Part shown: piece by piece, positions 1 through 6,144 of the stretch | Layout: each line of letters begins with the position of its first letter | Numbering within the stretch: position 1 is the first letter of the stretch | From: Bacteroides sp. CAG:1060 | GTDB taxonomy: Bacteria; Bacteroidota; Bacteroidia; Bacteroidales; UBA932 | DNA length: 7,003 bases | NCBI GenBank assembly: GCA_000432655.1 | Contig: HF986329.1 | Span: 6,001-13,003, forward strand | Direction: 5' to 3' | Translations under genes and position numbers: made by a program | The notes under the pieces: model-generated | What the model saw: only the letters and a program-made list of their open reading frames with translations | Told to the model about the DNA's origin: nothing | Database searches by the model: none

Positions 1-397
1 TCGCCTTCTTGAAAGCATCATCAATTGTGGCTCCCGCATGATACTTATCCAAAGACAGCGCATCGCTGTTGGCTACGAAATAGAGCGTGTATGAGGCGCG
101 TTCCACATTGAAAAACCGTGCCGATGCAGTTCCCACTCCTGTCTTGGTGATGCCGTCCACCCCCTCGGCCGGACTTCCGGCAGCACTTCCGTCAGCACTG
201 ATGACTTTTACTATATTACCGCCCTTGTCCACGAGCCAGATGCGCAGAGACTTTATCTCATCCACGCTCCTGGCTGATTTGGTGTCAGGAAGAGTTATGG
301 ATATCTCGATATTTCCGCTTCCGCTTTCCGTGGCGTGCGGGTTCTTGCTGCATCCTATCAGAGAAATGAAGAATATTAACAATAGAAACCTCTTCAT
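1..397 (-). CDS. Fimbrial-type lipoprotein, N-terminal part (cut by window edge)
   Basis: About 132 codons are visible, read from an ATG at 397-395 to the left edge with no stop. The N-terminus is a clear lipoprotein signal: Lys-Arg, a hydrophobic run, then the lipobox LIGC with the lipidated Cys at residue 16. A short Ser/Gly-rich linker follows, then a beta-rich start (IEISITLPDTKSARS, residues 30-44) and a segment reading RIWLVDKGGNIVKVI. Further on is SYTLYFVANSD, which recalls the 'lY.vAN' strand seen in FimA/Mfa-type major and minor fimbrial subunits. The start lies 6 nt after the stop of the upstream fimbrillin, so it is the next gene of the same operon. It is less like the three upstream fimbrillins than they are like each other. 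By operon position it could be a minor or tip subunit, but this is inference; the C-terminal part needed to assign it is missing. Confidence 0.72.
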   Translation of the reverse strand, partial: MKRFLLLIFFISLIGCSKNPHATESGSGNIEISITLPDTKSARSVDEIKSLRIWLVDKGGNIVKVISADGSAAGSPAEGVDGITKTGVGTASARFFNVERASYTLYFVANSDALSLDKYHAGATIDDAFKKA

Positions 398-403
398 GGC
401 GTA

Positions 404-1447
404 CTACAGATAAATGTCCACAGGGACTTGTTTGGTGAGCCAAGGCTCGATGGTGACGGATACCTCGATGTCGGATTTATTGACAAGAAGCGTGTAAGTG
501 TAGATTTTGCCGGCTTTCCATTCGAGCGGCGGCAGATTGACGGTATGGTCGATTTCGTTGTCTCCTCCGCTTTTCCGAGTGTACAGGTGGATGGATGTCG
601 GACCGTTTGCCGGGTCACTGCACATTTGCGGAATTGCGAAAAAGTATTGGTTGCTTTCCAATATATCCGTGGGCTCTACAGTCCCCTTGACTCCGAATTC
701 CTTATCTCCGGTCCATTCGTAAAGCTTGTCATGGCTATTGAATGTTCCTGACCAGTTGAACGATTCTTTTTCACCGAATCCGGTGTAGTTAAGATGCCCG
801 TAGGCGTTTAATCCCTTGATGTAGAAATGGATAATATTGTTCGTGTATGTGGAAGGAGTGACTGTCTCCTTGAATGCTATTTTGAATTTCAGTGCGCACA
901 GAGCGTGATTGAACACCATCTGCACTCTGTCGTAGCCGTCATTTGCCGGATATCGCTTTGCCGAAGCCAGCAGAAGGTCATAACTGTCATCCAGAACGCG
1001 GTATTCTATGTCGATACCGTCTGCGGATGAGCTGGATTGCAGAAGGGTGGCATCGTACGGGTGATAGGCCCTGAACCGGTAATACATGTTCCTTTTCCAG
1101 TACTTCTTGTCGGGATACTGCGACCCGCTGAACGTATATGTCCAGTTTTTTTCCGTGCTGCTGCCTTCTGTTGTATAACGCACCTCCACCGGAGAAGAAA
1201 AGTCGAATACGTTGGTGCCTTTTCCTCCGTCGGTGACTGAATACATTCCATATACTCCAAAAGGTTTGTTCTTCAGGGTTGCGGTCGTGGTTGATTCGCC
1301 GGTATGGTTTGACTTGGTGCCTTCAACCTGCGAAACGGTGCTTGTGCTGAACCCGATGGCCGTCCCGTGCTCCTCACCTTGAGGTTTGGTGCATGAGCCG
1401 AGCAATACTGCCGCAGATACGAATAATGCTGTTCTTATCTTGTGCAT
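404..1447 (-). CDS. Fimbrillin family lipoprotein (third in the operon)
   Basis: This is a 347-residue surface lipoprotein of the fimbrillin (Mfa1-like) type. The signal peptide ends in lipobox LGSC with Cys at residue 19. The first mature strand (IGFSTSTVSQ, residues 31-40) is followed by GTKS, at the same place as the TKA motif of its two paralogues. The middle holds typical fimbrillin landmarks: YYRFRAYHPYD, YDLLLASAKRYPAN and FNHALCALKFKI, the last matching the conserved 'F.H.la.v.f' strand. The end reads LEWKAGKIYTYTLLV and then IEPW plus a short hydrophobic C-terminal strand ending DIYL. The length is usual for the family. It starts 4 nt after the stop of the preceding fimbrillin and ends 6 nt before the next gene, so it is co-transcribed. 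It is the most divergent of the three fimbrillins, which suggests an accessory rather than a shaft subunit (inference). Confidence 0.85.
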   Translation of the reverse strand: MHKIRTALFVSAAVLLGSCTKPQGEEHGTAIGFSTSTVSQVEGTKSNHTGESTTTATLKNKPFGVYGMYSVTDGGKGTNVFDFSSPVEVRYTTEGSSTEKNWTYTFSGSQYPDKKYWKRNMYYRFRAYHPYDATLLQSSSSADGIDIEYRVLDDSYDLLLASAKRYPANDGYDRVQMVFNHALCALKFKIAFKETVTPSTYTNNIIHFYIKGLNAYGHLNYTGFGEKESFNWSGTFNSHDKLYEWTGDKEFGVKGTVEPTDILESNQYFFAIPQMCSDPANGPTSIHLYTRKSGGDNEIDHTVNLPPLEWKAGKIYTYTLLVNKSDIEVSVTIEPWLTKQVPVDIYL

Positions 1448-1451
1448 GTCT

Positions 1452-2432
1452 CTATCCTCCGATTACAATGTCAGTATTACCATAGCCGGTCCAGTCGGAA
1501 ACGCTTCCTCCGAAATCGATAGGATGGTCAGAAGTTCCGAATATAATCTGATATTCAGTGTATTTCCCTCTTTCCCAGGCAGCGCCATGCTTGTTGAGAG
1601 ATATGGTCACATTTTCGTCTTTGCTGACTCCGTTGTCTTTGATGGTGTAGTAAATCACCATCTCGACATTCCCCCTCGTGCCGACAGCCGAAAGGCTCTG
1701 AGGTATCAGAAGCATTGTCTCGATGACATTTTTCTTATTGCTCTCCAGCTTTATAGCCGGGTTTAGCTCGTTGTCAATGACGTGGACATCATCTCTGTTG
1801 GTCCATTCCGAGCCGTTGAAATCCGCCTTGCCATAGACATTGTGGAAAATTATTCTGTTCAGGGAAATCTCTTTTCCGGTTACTCCATCTTCTATGAATG
1901 CCGTCACGGCTACTTTGGAGAGAATATGCCTGAATACGATAGGTACGCCGACCATGCCGTATGAAGTCCCGTTGGCGGACTTGTCCTTTACTATGTCTGC
2001 CACCATAAGATCGATTCTCTTGTCGCTCCCGTTTGTGGCCCAGCCTGTAATCTCCACGCCCTTGTCCTTGGTAATCTGTATTTTGGCGGACTCCGGGGAA
2101 TAGGCCATAAATGTGAGAGACCCCTTCTTGGGCCAATAATACGGCGTCTTCGCCTTGAACTTGTTTGTGGCGTCGTCGTAACTTATGACAGCGGAGGAGA
2201 TGTACAGTTGGGCGTCCGCCTTGTTGGCGGCCCACTTCTTCCCCTGTGGCAGATACCATGCGGAAGAGACGAACGGGACCGTTGTCGGGTACTCTTCTAG
2301 GGCCTTTGTCCTGCCGCTTATTACCTGATAGCTGATTTCGGTATTGTCCGTAGGACCGCTCTGCTGCACTATTTTCGTGCAGCAGCCAAGTGTCAGGACC
2401 AATACGGCCGGTATAATCAGTCTCTTGAGCAT
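1452..2432 (-). CDS. Fimbrillin family lipoprotein (second in the operon)
   Basis: This 326-residue predicted surface lipoprotein has the signal ending TLGCC, with the likely lipidated Cys at residue 17. After strand ISYQVISG comes RTKA (residues 41-44), where the FimA/Mfa1 class is usually cut by an Arg- or Lys-specific protease to free the strand-exchange groove. Family landmarks are YYWPKKGSLTFMAYSPE, IDLMVADIVKDKSAN, VPIVFRHILSKVAV and, near the end, WERGKYTEYQIIF followed by VSDW and a final beta strand. The same blocks recur in the upstream fimbrillin (YYWPKQGSLTFFAW, KDKTAN, VPTVFRHALAKVEF), so the two are tandem paralogues from an old duplication, now well diverged. The gene is separated from that paralogue by a 103-nt gap carrying two hairpins, and is only 4 nt from the next gene. 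Its role as a pilus subunit is established for the family; shaft or accessory position is not shown. Confidence 0.88.
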   Translation of the reverse strand: MLKRLIIPAVLVLTLGCCTKIVQQSGPTDNTEISYQVISGRTKALEEYPTTVPFVSSAWYLPQGKKWAANKADAQLYISSAVISYDDATNKFKAKTPYYWPKKGSLTFMAYSPESAKIQITKDKGVEITGWATNGSDKRIDLMVADIVKDKSANGTSYGMVGVPIVFRHILSKVAVTAFIEDGVTGKEISLNRIIFHNVYGKADFNGSEWTNRDDVHVIDNELNPAIKLESNKKNVIETMLLIPQSLSAVGTRGNVEMVIYYTIKDNGVSKDENVTISLNKHGAAWERGKYTEYQIIFGTSDHPIDFGGSVSDWTGYGNTDIVIGG

Positions 2433-2453
2433 TTCTTGCGGTTTGATTTGTGC

Positions 2454-2479
2454 CTGAAAGGGCGGTCAGGCCCTTTCAG
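2454..2479 (-). promoter_or_regulatory. Perfect 10-bp hairpin between fimbrillin genes
   Basis: CTGAAAGGGC and GCCCTTTCAG form a perfect 10-bp inverted repeat around a 6-nt loop. It lies in the 103-nt gap between the first and second fimbrillin genes, 21 nt before the second start. On the minus strand no run of T follows it, so it does not look like a simple intrinsic terminator. An mRNA-stabilising or processing element, or a block to ribosome loading, is more likely (inference). Confidence 0.6.
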
Positions 2480-2490
2480 ACTGTGATGAA

Positions 2491-2518
2491 GACGCGCGGA
2501 TTTGAAGAGCCGCGCATC
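2491..2518 (-). promoter_or_regulatory. 9-bp GC-rich hairpin after the first fimbrillin
   Basis: On the minus strand GATGCGCGG pairs with CCGCGCGTC around a 10-nt loop. The one non-Watson-Crick position is G·U in the minus-strand RNA but C-A in the plus-strand RNA, so the fold is favoured in the fimbrial transcript. The sequence after it (GTCTTCATC) is only weakly T-rich, so it may be a partial terminator or an RNA 3'-end protector that raises the level of the first fimbrillin mRNA over those downstream (inference). Confidence 0.55.
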
Positions 2519-2535
2519 ATAAAAGTGTCTTAGAA

Positions 2536-3609
2536 CTACAGGATGTTGGTAACGTCACCATTTTCCCAGCCCTCAATTGAAGGATCCCAGTAAATCTCGT
2601 TAAGACCAAGAGTGATTCCGAGAACATACTTCTTATTGCACTCCCAGTCGCTCTTATATATTTCGTTGAGCTTTTTGGTCTCCTTGACTGTCTCTGTGAC
2701 TGCTGTACCGGTGTAATTGGTAATAATCTCGTACTCGATGGTAATCGTAGGGTCAATCTTGTCTCTGAGGACCTGCGGCCGGACAATATGATAATCTGTG
2801 TTTGGATCAGGAGTCAATGCGTCAAATTCTTCAGGTGTCGAATCGGCAGTTTTGGTAACTTCCTTGCCTGCGGCGCTTGTGAATACAGGGAGGTCTTCTT
2901 GTAGGCCCCAACCATTCCATCCCCAGTTTTCATTAGGGGTGGACTGACACTGAGTGAAGGTACCCCTTGTGGATACTTTGGTCAGAGTAATCTTCTTGAC
3001 TTTGAATGTTACGTTAGGATAGTTTGTCCTTTTGTTGACCTTGAATTCTACTTTAGCGAGTGCGTGGCGGAAAACGGTCGGAACGCCATTCTTCCATGCA
3101 CCGGTGGCAGTTTCATTAGCTGTCTTGTCCTTGGCAATCTCCGCTACAAGGATATCCTTATTCCGATTGTCCTTAACCGAGTATTTCTCAATCTTGATAC
3201 CTGTGTTAGGCGCACAACTTACGGCCGCTCCAGTACCAACTTTAGGGTCGTTCGTGTCGTCTGTCCATGCAAAGAATGTCAGAGAACCTTGCTTTGGCCA
3301 GTAATAATAAGTATTGGGTGCTTCTGGCGCCCAGAAACCATTACCGGTGCCTGTGCTAGGGTCGAAAGCAATTAGGGCATTGTCGATATATGGTTTCGCA
3401 GAGGCAAAATCGTTATTCCATGTCTTGTCTTTCTCAAGAAAATATGCATAGGAGTAGAACTTATGGTTCGTGTTAAAGGCTGTGCCTGCCTTGGTGCTGA
3501 CCGTCTGGAAAGTGATCTCCTGATCAGGAGCATTCACTCTGACTTCGTTTTTGACGCAGGAGGCAAGTGCTACACAAGCCGCTGCGATGTAAAAAATGTG
3601 TTTGTTCAT
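2536..3609 (-). CDS. Fimbrillin family lipoprotein (first in the operon, candidate main subunit)
   Basis: This is a 357-residue fimbrillin. The lipoprotein signal ends LASC with Cys at residue 18. The first mature strand is ITFQTVSTKAG (residues 32-42), holding the TKA processing-type motif. The core carries YYYWPKQGSLTFFAWTDD, KDILVAEIAKDKTAN, VPTVFRHALAKVEFKV and a late CNKKYVLGITLGLNEIYWDPS segment, all typical of the Mfa-like fimbrillin domain. The C-terminus is DPSIEGW plus about ten residues. It begins 19 nt after the stop of the DUF5119-like gene. It is the first fimbrillin after the assembly genes and the only one followed by strong hairpins, so I infer it may be the most highly expressed subunit. 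That is inference from layout, not shown by sequence. An alternative is that all three fimbrillins are minor subunits of a pilus whose main subunit lies outside the window. Confidence 0.9.
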   Translation of the reverse strand: MNKHIFYIAAACVALASCVKNEVRVNAPDQEITFQTVSTKAGTAFNTNHKFYSYAYFLEKDKTWNNDFASAKPYIDNALIAFDPSTGTGNGFWAPEAPNTYYYWPKQGSLTFFAWTDDTNDPKVGTGAAVSCAPNTGIKIEKYSVKDNRNKDILVAEIAKDKTANETATGAWKNGVPTVFRHALAKVEFKVNKRTNYPNVTFKVKKITLTKVSTRGTFTQCQSTPNENWGWNGWGLQEDLPVFTSAAGKEVTKTADSTPEEFDALTPDPNTDYHIVRPQVLRDKIDPTITIEYEIITNYTGTAVTETVKETKKLNEIYKSDWECNKKYVLGITLGLNEIYWDPSIEGWENGDVTNIL

Positions 3610-3628
3610 AATGCGAGTGTGTTGATTA

Positions 3629-4666
3629 TTATATTTCTATTTCATGGTGTTCTTCATCCCAGTCTCCAACGCTCGGGTCGAATCCGCCTCCTGCGCCGGG
3701 GTCCGGCTTTTCCGGCGGCGGGATGACTACGGTCTCGTTCACGAGAATCCAATGGCGTTTTATGCAGTCTTCCGTCTTGAAGATGTCGGAGATGTCAAAT
3801 TTCTTTTCTATGTTCCGTCCGTCCGTTGTCCAGAAGCTGAACGTTACGAACAGATTTGTAGTCATGTCCGGGATATGGCCGAAGGTGTTGAATATGCTGC
3901 ACACTACAGGCGTCCCGTTGTCGTCGCTTTTCTGAAGATGCGTATATATGGCGCACGGGTCGCTGAAATCTTTTTCCCGGGTGGATATGTTGGCCTGCCC
4001 GGCCATGGATGTAATCACTGCTTTGGCTGAACGCACATGCTCCAGTCCGTCCACCTTTACCTGCAGATAATACGATTCCGCTATGGATGACGCTTCCGTG
4101 TTGATGGTATGTACGCCCTTGTGGTAAGGGATATTCTCGTAGTCGCTGCTTGCCACAAGCATGTGGTCCGGCTGGTAATGTATGGACCATCCGTCGAACT
4201 TGGTGTCTGCCGCCGGAGAGGAAGCGGAGAGCAATTTCAGCTCAGTAAGCTCCTTTTTGGAAATGGCGTCAGTATAGACGAAGGCACTTCCATATTCCGC
4301 CTCATTGCGTATCATGTTGAAGTCGGATCCGAACTGATACAACATCATGGAGTACTCTCCCGGCAGTATGTTCAGCCGTCCCTTTATGATTTTCTGTCCG
4401 TCCTTGTCGGAAATGTCGGAGATGAACGACTCCGCCACCAGTTCGTGGCTGTGGATATCGTAGAACAGAACCTTCATGACCTCCGGGTCAACGACCGGAA
4501 CAGGTATCTTGTCATTATATATGTCGCATGTCACATTGGAGATGGTGTTGAGGTTGATGCGAACCTCAATCTCCGTGCTGAATTCCGGCTCCTCCAGCGC
4601 TCTTCGCTCGCAAGACATCAGTACCATGAGTCCGAGCAGCATCAATAGATTTCTGAACTTTCTCAT
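3629..4666 (-). CDS. DUF5119-like lipoprotein (FimB/Mfa2-type fimbrial anchor or accessory)
   Basis: This is a 345-residue lipoprotein with lipobox LMSC (Cys 19) followed by ERR, the 'CERR' start I associate with the DUF5119 family. Other matching landmarks from memory of that family are the stretch NVTCDIYNDKIPVPVVDP (residues 44-61), LNILPGEYSMMLYQFGSD, SIHYQPDHMLVAS, ESYYLQVKVDGLE, FNTFGHIPDM and ISDIFKTEDCIKRHW. The end is a Pro/Gly linker (PPPEKPDPGAGGG) followed by FDPSVGDW and a charged tail. DUF5119-like proteins sit in fimbrial loci and resemble the Mfa2/FimB anchor class, which holds the pilus base to the outer membrane and limits its length. Anchor function here is inferred from context. 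The start codon overlaps the stop of the upstream barrel fragment as ATGA (4666-4663), implying translational coupling. The gene precedes the first fimbrillin by 19 nt. Confidence 0.82.
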   Translation of the reverse strand: MRKFRNLLMLLGLMVLMSCERRALEEPEFSTEIEVRINLNTISNVTCDIYNDKIPVPVVDPEVMKVLFYDIHSHELVAESFISDISDKDGQKIIKGRLNILPGEYSMMLYQFGSDFNMIRNEAEYGSAFVYTDAISKKELTELKLLSASSPAADTKFDGWSIHYQPDHMLVASSDYENIPYHKGVHTINTEASSIAESYYLQVKVDGLEHVRSAKAVITSMAGQANISTREKDFSDPCAIYTHLQKSDDNGTPVVCSIFNTFGHIPDMTTNLFVTFSFWTTDGRNIEKKFDISDIFKTEDCIKRHWILVNETVVIPPPEKPDPGAGGGFDPSVGDWDEEHHEIEI

Positions 4667-5274
4667 TTGGCTCTGACGTTTAATGTGGTATGATGCTGTT
4701 TGCGGACGGACAGCGGCAGGATAAGTGATACTTTGGCCCTGGTGAGTCCGAAATATGATATGGTGCCTGCCTTGAAAGGATCCTTGTACAGGTGTTCGTA
4801 GTCAGGAGTCGGCTGATAATGTCTGTAATCCGACCGGAGATATCCTATGGACGCGGAGAACTCAAACCTCAGCCGTCTTCCGACCGGCATCACATATCCA
4901 GCGCTTGCTCCCAGACTCCAATATTCGCCCTGGGTGCAGATCTTTTTGTCCCACTGCAGATCGTATATGGCCGAGCTTAGATATGGCCCCACGAACCAGC
5001 CGGTCATCCTGGAGTCGTTGAAGCATCCGAATTCGGGTTGTCTGGTGGCAGTCGGGTAATAGCGCGGCTCTATGCCCAACTCCCATATCTGAAATGCGTA
5101 CTTGTGCCCGTTCGGGCCGGCGGTCCACCACGGGAACAGGTCCGATACGGCGACGGAGAACTTCTCTCCTATCGGAATCTCCACCTCGACGTTCAGCGCG
5201 GTGGCGACATCATACAGAAGGTTGGTCTTGAGGGCTACGAGCGTTTTGGGGCTGCTTCCAGTCAGTTGTACCTT
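4663..5274 (-). CDS. DUF3575-type outer-membrane barrel, C-terminal half of a split gene
   Basis: The frame is open from 5298 to the stop at 4663-4665. It encodes the hallmark LVALKTNLLYDVATALNVEVEIP, too long to be a separate signal-bearing start, then alternating aromatic beta strands: WELGIEPRYY, WFVGPYLSSAIYDLQW, YWSLGASAGYVMPVGRRLRFEF, SIGYLRSDYRHY and FGLTRAKVSLILPL. This is the DUF3575 pattern, an outer-membrane beta-barrel family common beside Bacteroidales fimbrial genes. There is no ATG in the conserved part. The only usable in-frame start is a GTG at 5184, which would delete the diagnostic first strand, and there is no signal peptide. I therefore read this as the C-terminal half of a 440-residue protein whose N-terminal half is 5262-5984, cut by a frame change at the G8 run. 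The stop overlaps the next start by 4 nt. Without frame restoration this half is probably not made as a working protein. Confidence 0.8.
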   Translation of the reverse strand, partial: KVQLTGSSPKTLVALKTNLLYDVATALNVEVEIPIGEKFSVAVSDLFPWWTAGPNGHKYAFQIWELGIEPRYYPTATRQPEFGCFNDSRMTGWFVGPYLSSAIYDLQWDKKICTQGEYWSLGASAGYVMPVGRRLRFEFSASIGYLRSDYRHYQPTPDYEHLYKDPFKAGTISYFGLTRAKVSLILPLSVRKQHHTTLNVRAK

Positions 5275-5984
5275 GCCCCCCCCTTGTCCTGCGGGGCCTC
5301 AAAGATAACATCCTGCGGGGCCTCAAGGATAAACGGTATCTGCGCCTCTGAGAGCATTTCTCCCGGATCGTGCCTTAGGGAACTTGTCCATTCGAGCGTG
5401 ATGAAAGAGCGCCGCATATCCACGAAATATTCCTTTATCATGCGCCTGTACAGCGCGGCATCGTATGTTTTCAGAAGTGTCTTCTTCTTGTCTGCGGGGA
5501 GGTTGGCATCGATGATTTTCAGAAGATGCTCTCTTTGGCCCTCGCTCAGAACTTTGTCTGAGAGGACCTTGTCCCTGAACATGTGCCATGATTCTCCGTC
5601 TGCTTCGATATATATCCGGTCGGACAGACTGCCGTATTCCGAACTGAGGAATCTGAGCATTGCGCCTGCGCGCCTGCGGGCGAGCCGTGCATTGTACTCG
5701 TATGCTCCTTCCGGAGAAGAGTATGACTTGACTGAAAGTCTTTCGATGTTGTTGATGACTCTGGAAGAGTCCTGCTGCAGAGAATGGATAGTGTCGGAAA
5801 GGGCTTTGAGCTGGGAATGATTGTTCAGATATTCTTTTTGGAGCACGGCTTTATCCCAACGGAAATCCACATGGAACCCTGCCTTCCTGAGGGTTGTGGT
5901 GTCCGATGGAGCTTGTGCATAGATAAGTTCTCCGCAAGTTAAAACAAATACGAAGTTTATCAATGTCAAGAATCGTTTAATCAT
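5262..5984 (-). CDS. OmpA-like periplasmic domain, N-terminal half of the split DUF3575 protein
   Basis: This is a 240-residue product. I chose the ATG at 5984-5982 because it gives a Sec signal (MIKRFLTLINFVFVLTCG...YAQ, cleavage near residue 24) and sits about 27 nt after the predicted transcription start. The longer frame to 6137 would lie upstream of the promoter. Residues 84-113 (SVKSYSSPEGAYEYNARLARRRAGAMLRFL) match the OmpA C-terminal-type peptidoglycan-binding motif, 'G.aSpeG...N..LA..RA'. Residues 186-200 read YFVDMRRSFITLEW, where such proteins normally run into a linker and the DUF3575 barrel. Instead there is an imperfect 8-residue repeat (ILEAPQDV, IFEAPQDK), two Gly codons and a stop after ARYN, caused by the G8 run at 5276-5283. 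It is the first gene of the fimbrial operon. As written, it would make a secreted domain with no barrel anchor. Confidence 0.82.
   Translation of the reverse strand: MIKRFLTLINFVFVLTCGELIYAQAPSDTTTLRKAGFHVDFRWDKAVLQKEYLNNHSQLKALSDTIHSLQQDSSRVINNIERLSVKSYSSPEGAYEYNARLARRRAGAMLRFLSSEYGSLSDRIYIEADGESWHMFRDKVLSDKVLSEGQREHLLKIIDANLPADKKKTLLKTYDAALYRRMIKEYFVDMRRSFITLEWTSSLRHDPGEMLSEAQIPFILEAPQDVIFEAPQDKGGARYN
5276..5283 (-). repeat. G8 homopolymer at the frame break (candidate phase-variable tract)
   Basis: There are eight consecutive C on the plus strand, G on the coding strand, exactly at the join of the OmpA-like and DUF3575 halves. With G8 the first frame stops at 5264-5262. With G9 or G6 the codons run DKGGGKVQLTG or DKGGKVQLTG into the barrel, and the G9 span (5984-4663 plus one base) is 1323 nt, exactly 441 codons. 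Tracts of this length slip readily during replication and are also error-prone in sequencing. The zero-frame GGG GGG codons would also allow a -1 ribosomal slip with perfect re-pairing. Confidence 0.8.
5283..5330 (-). repeat. 24-nt imperfect tandem duplication in the interdomain linker
   Basis: Two adjacent 24-nt units (5307-5330 and 5283-5306) agree at 19 of 24 positions, with a perfect 16-nt core (TTGAGGCCCCGCAGGA on the minus strand). They encode ILEAPQDV and IFEAPQDK. The second unit abuts the G8 run. The length is a multiple of three, so gain or loss of a unit would keep frame and only lengthen or shorten the linker. Confidence 0.85.
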
Positions 5985-6016
5985 TCTCAAAATCCTATAA
6001 CTTTCATTCTGCGCTG

Positions 6017-6024
6017 CAAAGATA
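6017..6024 (-). promoter_or_regulatory. Bacteroidetes -7 element of the fimbrial operon promoter
   Basis: The minus strand reads TATCTTTG, a perfect match to the Bacteroidetes TAnnTTTG -7 box. A clean -33 TTTG is not seen; TGTTT at 6047-6043, 18 nt upstream, is a degenerate candidate within an A/T-rich run. The predicted start, near 6011-6013, gives a leader of about 27 nt before the ATG at 5984. No other such box lies in the intergenic gaps downstream, which supports one promoter for the whole operon within this window. Confidence 0.65.
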
Positions 6025-6083
6025 GGAAAATATCGAAAAAATAAACATTTTTTTATTTGGAAATTCTTTAATTTGTGATAATT

Positions 6084-6137
6084 ACGGCACATTTTCCGCC
6101 CCACCTCCGAACATTGAAAAGTGCCGTTTTTCGGCAC
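6084..6137. repeat. Nested inverted repeats (CGGCAC/GTGCCG) between divergent promoters
   Basis: ACGGCAC (6084-6090) is inverted as GTGCCGT (6121-6127), and the match extends through TTTTC/GAAAA with one bulged base. GTGCCG (6121-6126) also forms a perfect 6-bp palindrome with CGGCAC (6132-6137) around T5. The same six-base half-site therefore occurs three times, between the two divergent start points and probably outside both transcripts. This fits operator half-sites for a dimeric regulator (inference). It is not a terminator by appearance. Confidence 0.5.
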
Positions 6138-6144
6138 AGGGCAT

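Noticed and set aside
1386..1766. Plus-strand frame crossing the junction of two fimbrillin genes
   Set aside because: It spans a 4-nt operon junction on the opposite strand, with no features of a real protein.
4109..4648. 179-codon plus-strand frame opposite the DUF5119-like gene
   Set aside because: It is antisense to a confident lipoprotein gene and shows no motif of its own.
5182..5184. GTG as an independent start for the DUF3575 barrel
   Set aside because: It would remove the conserved ALKTNLLYD strand, gives no signal peptide, and has no visible ribosome binding site.
5038..5820. 260-codon plus-strand open frame opposite the OmpA-like/DUF3575 region
   Set aside because: It is antisense to two frames with clear family motifs, has no signal or recognisable domain, is rich in Ser, Arg and Cys, and has no promoter. 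It is a shadow of the real coding strand.
5985..6137. 51-codon N-terminal extension of the OmpA-like frame starting at 6137
   Set aside because: It lies across and upstream of the -7 box and predicted transcription start, and would bury the signal peptide. The ATG at 5984 explains the data better.
6084..6137. Invertible promoter of the kind used for Bacteroides capsule and fimbrial switching
   Set aside because: The repeat arms are only 12-13 nt and enclose about 19 nt without a promoter box, so inversion would not move a promoter.
6121..6137. Intrinsic terminator
   Set aside because: The stem is only 6 bp with a T5 loop, no T-run follows on either strand, and no gene ends nearby.
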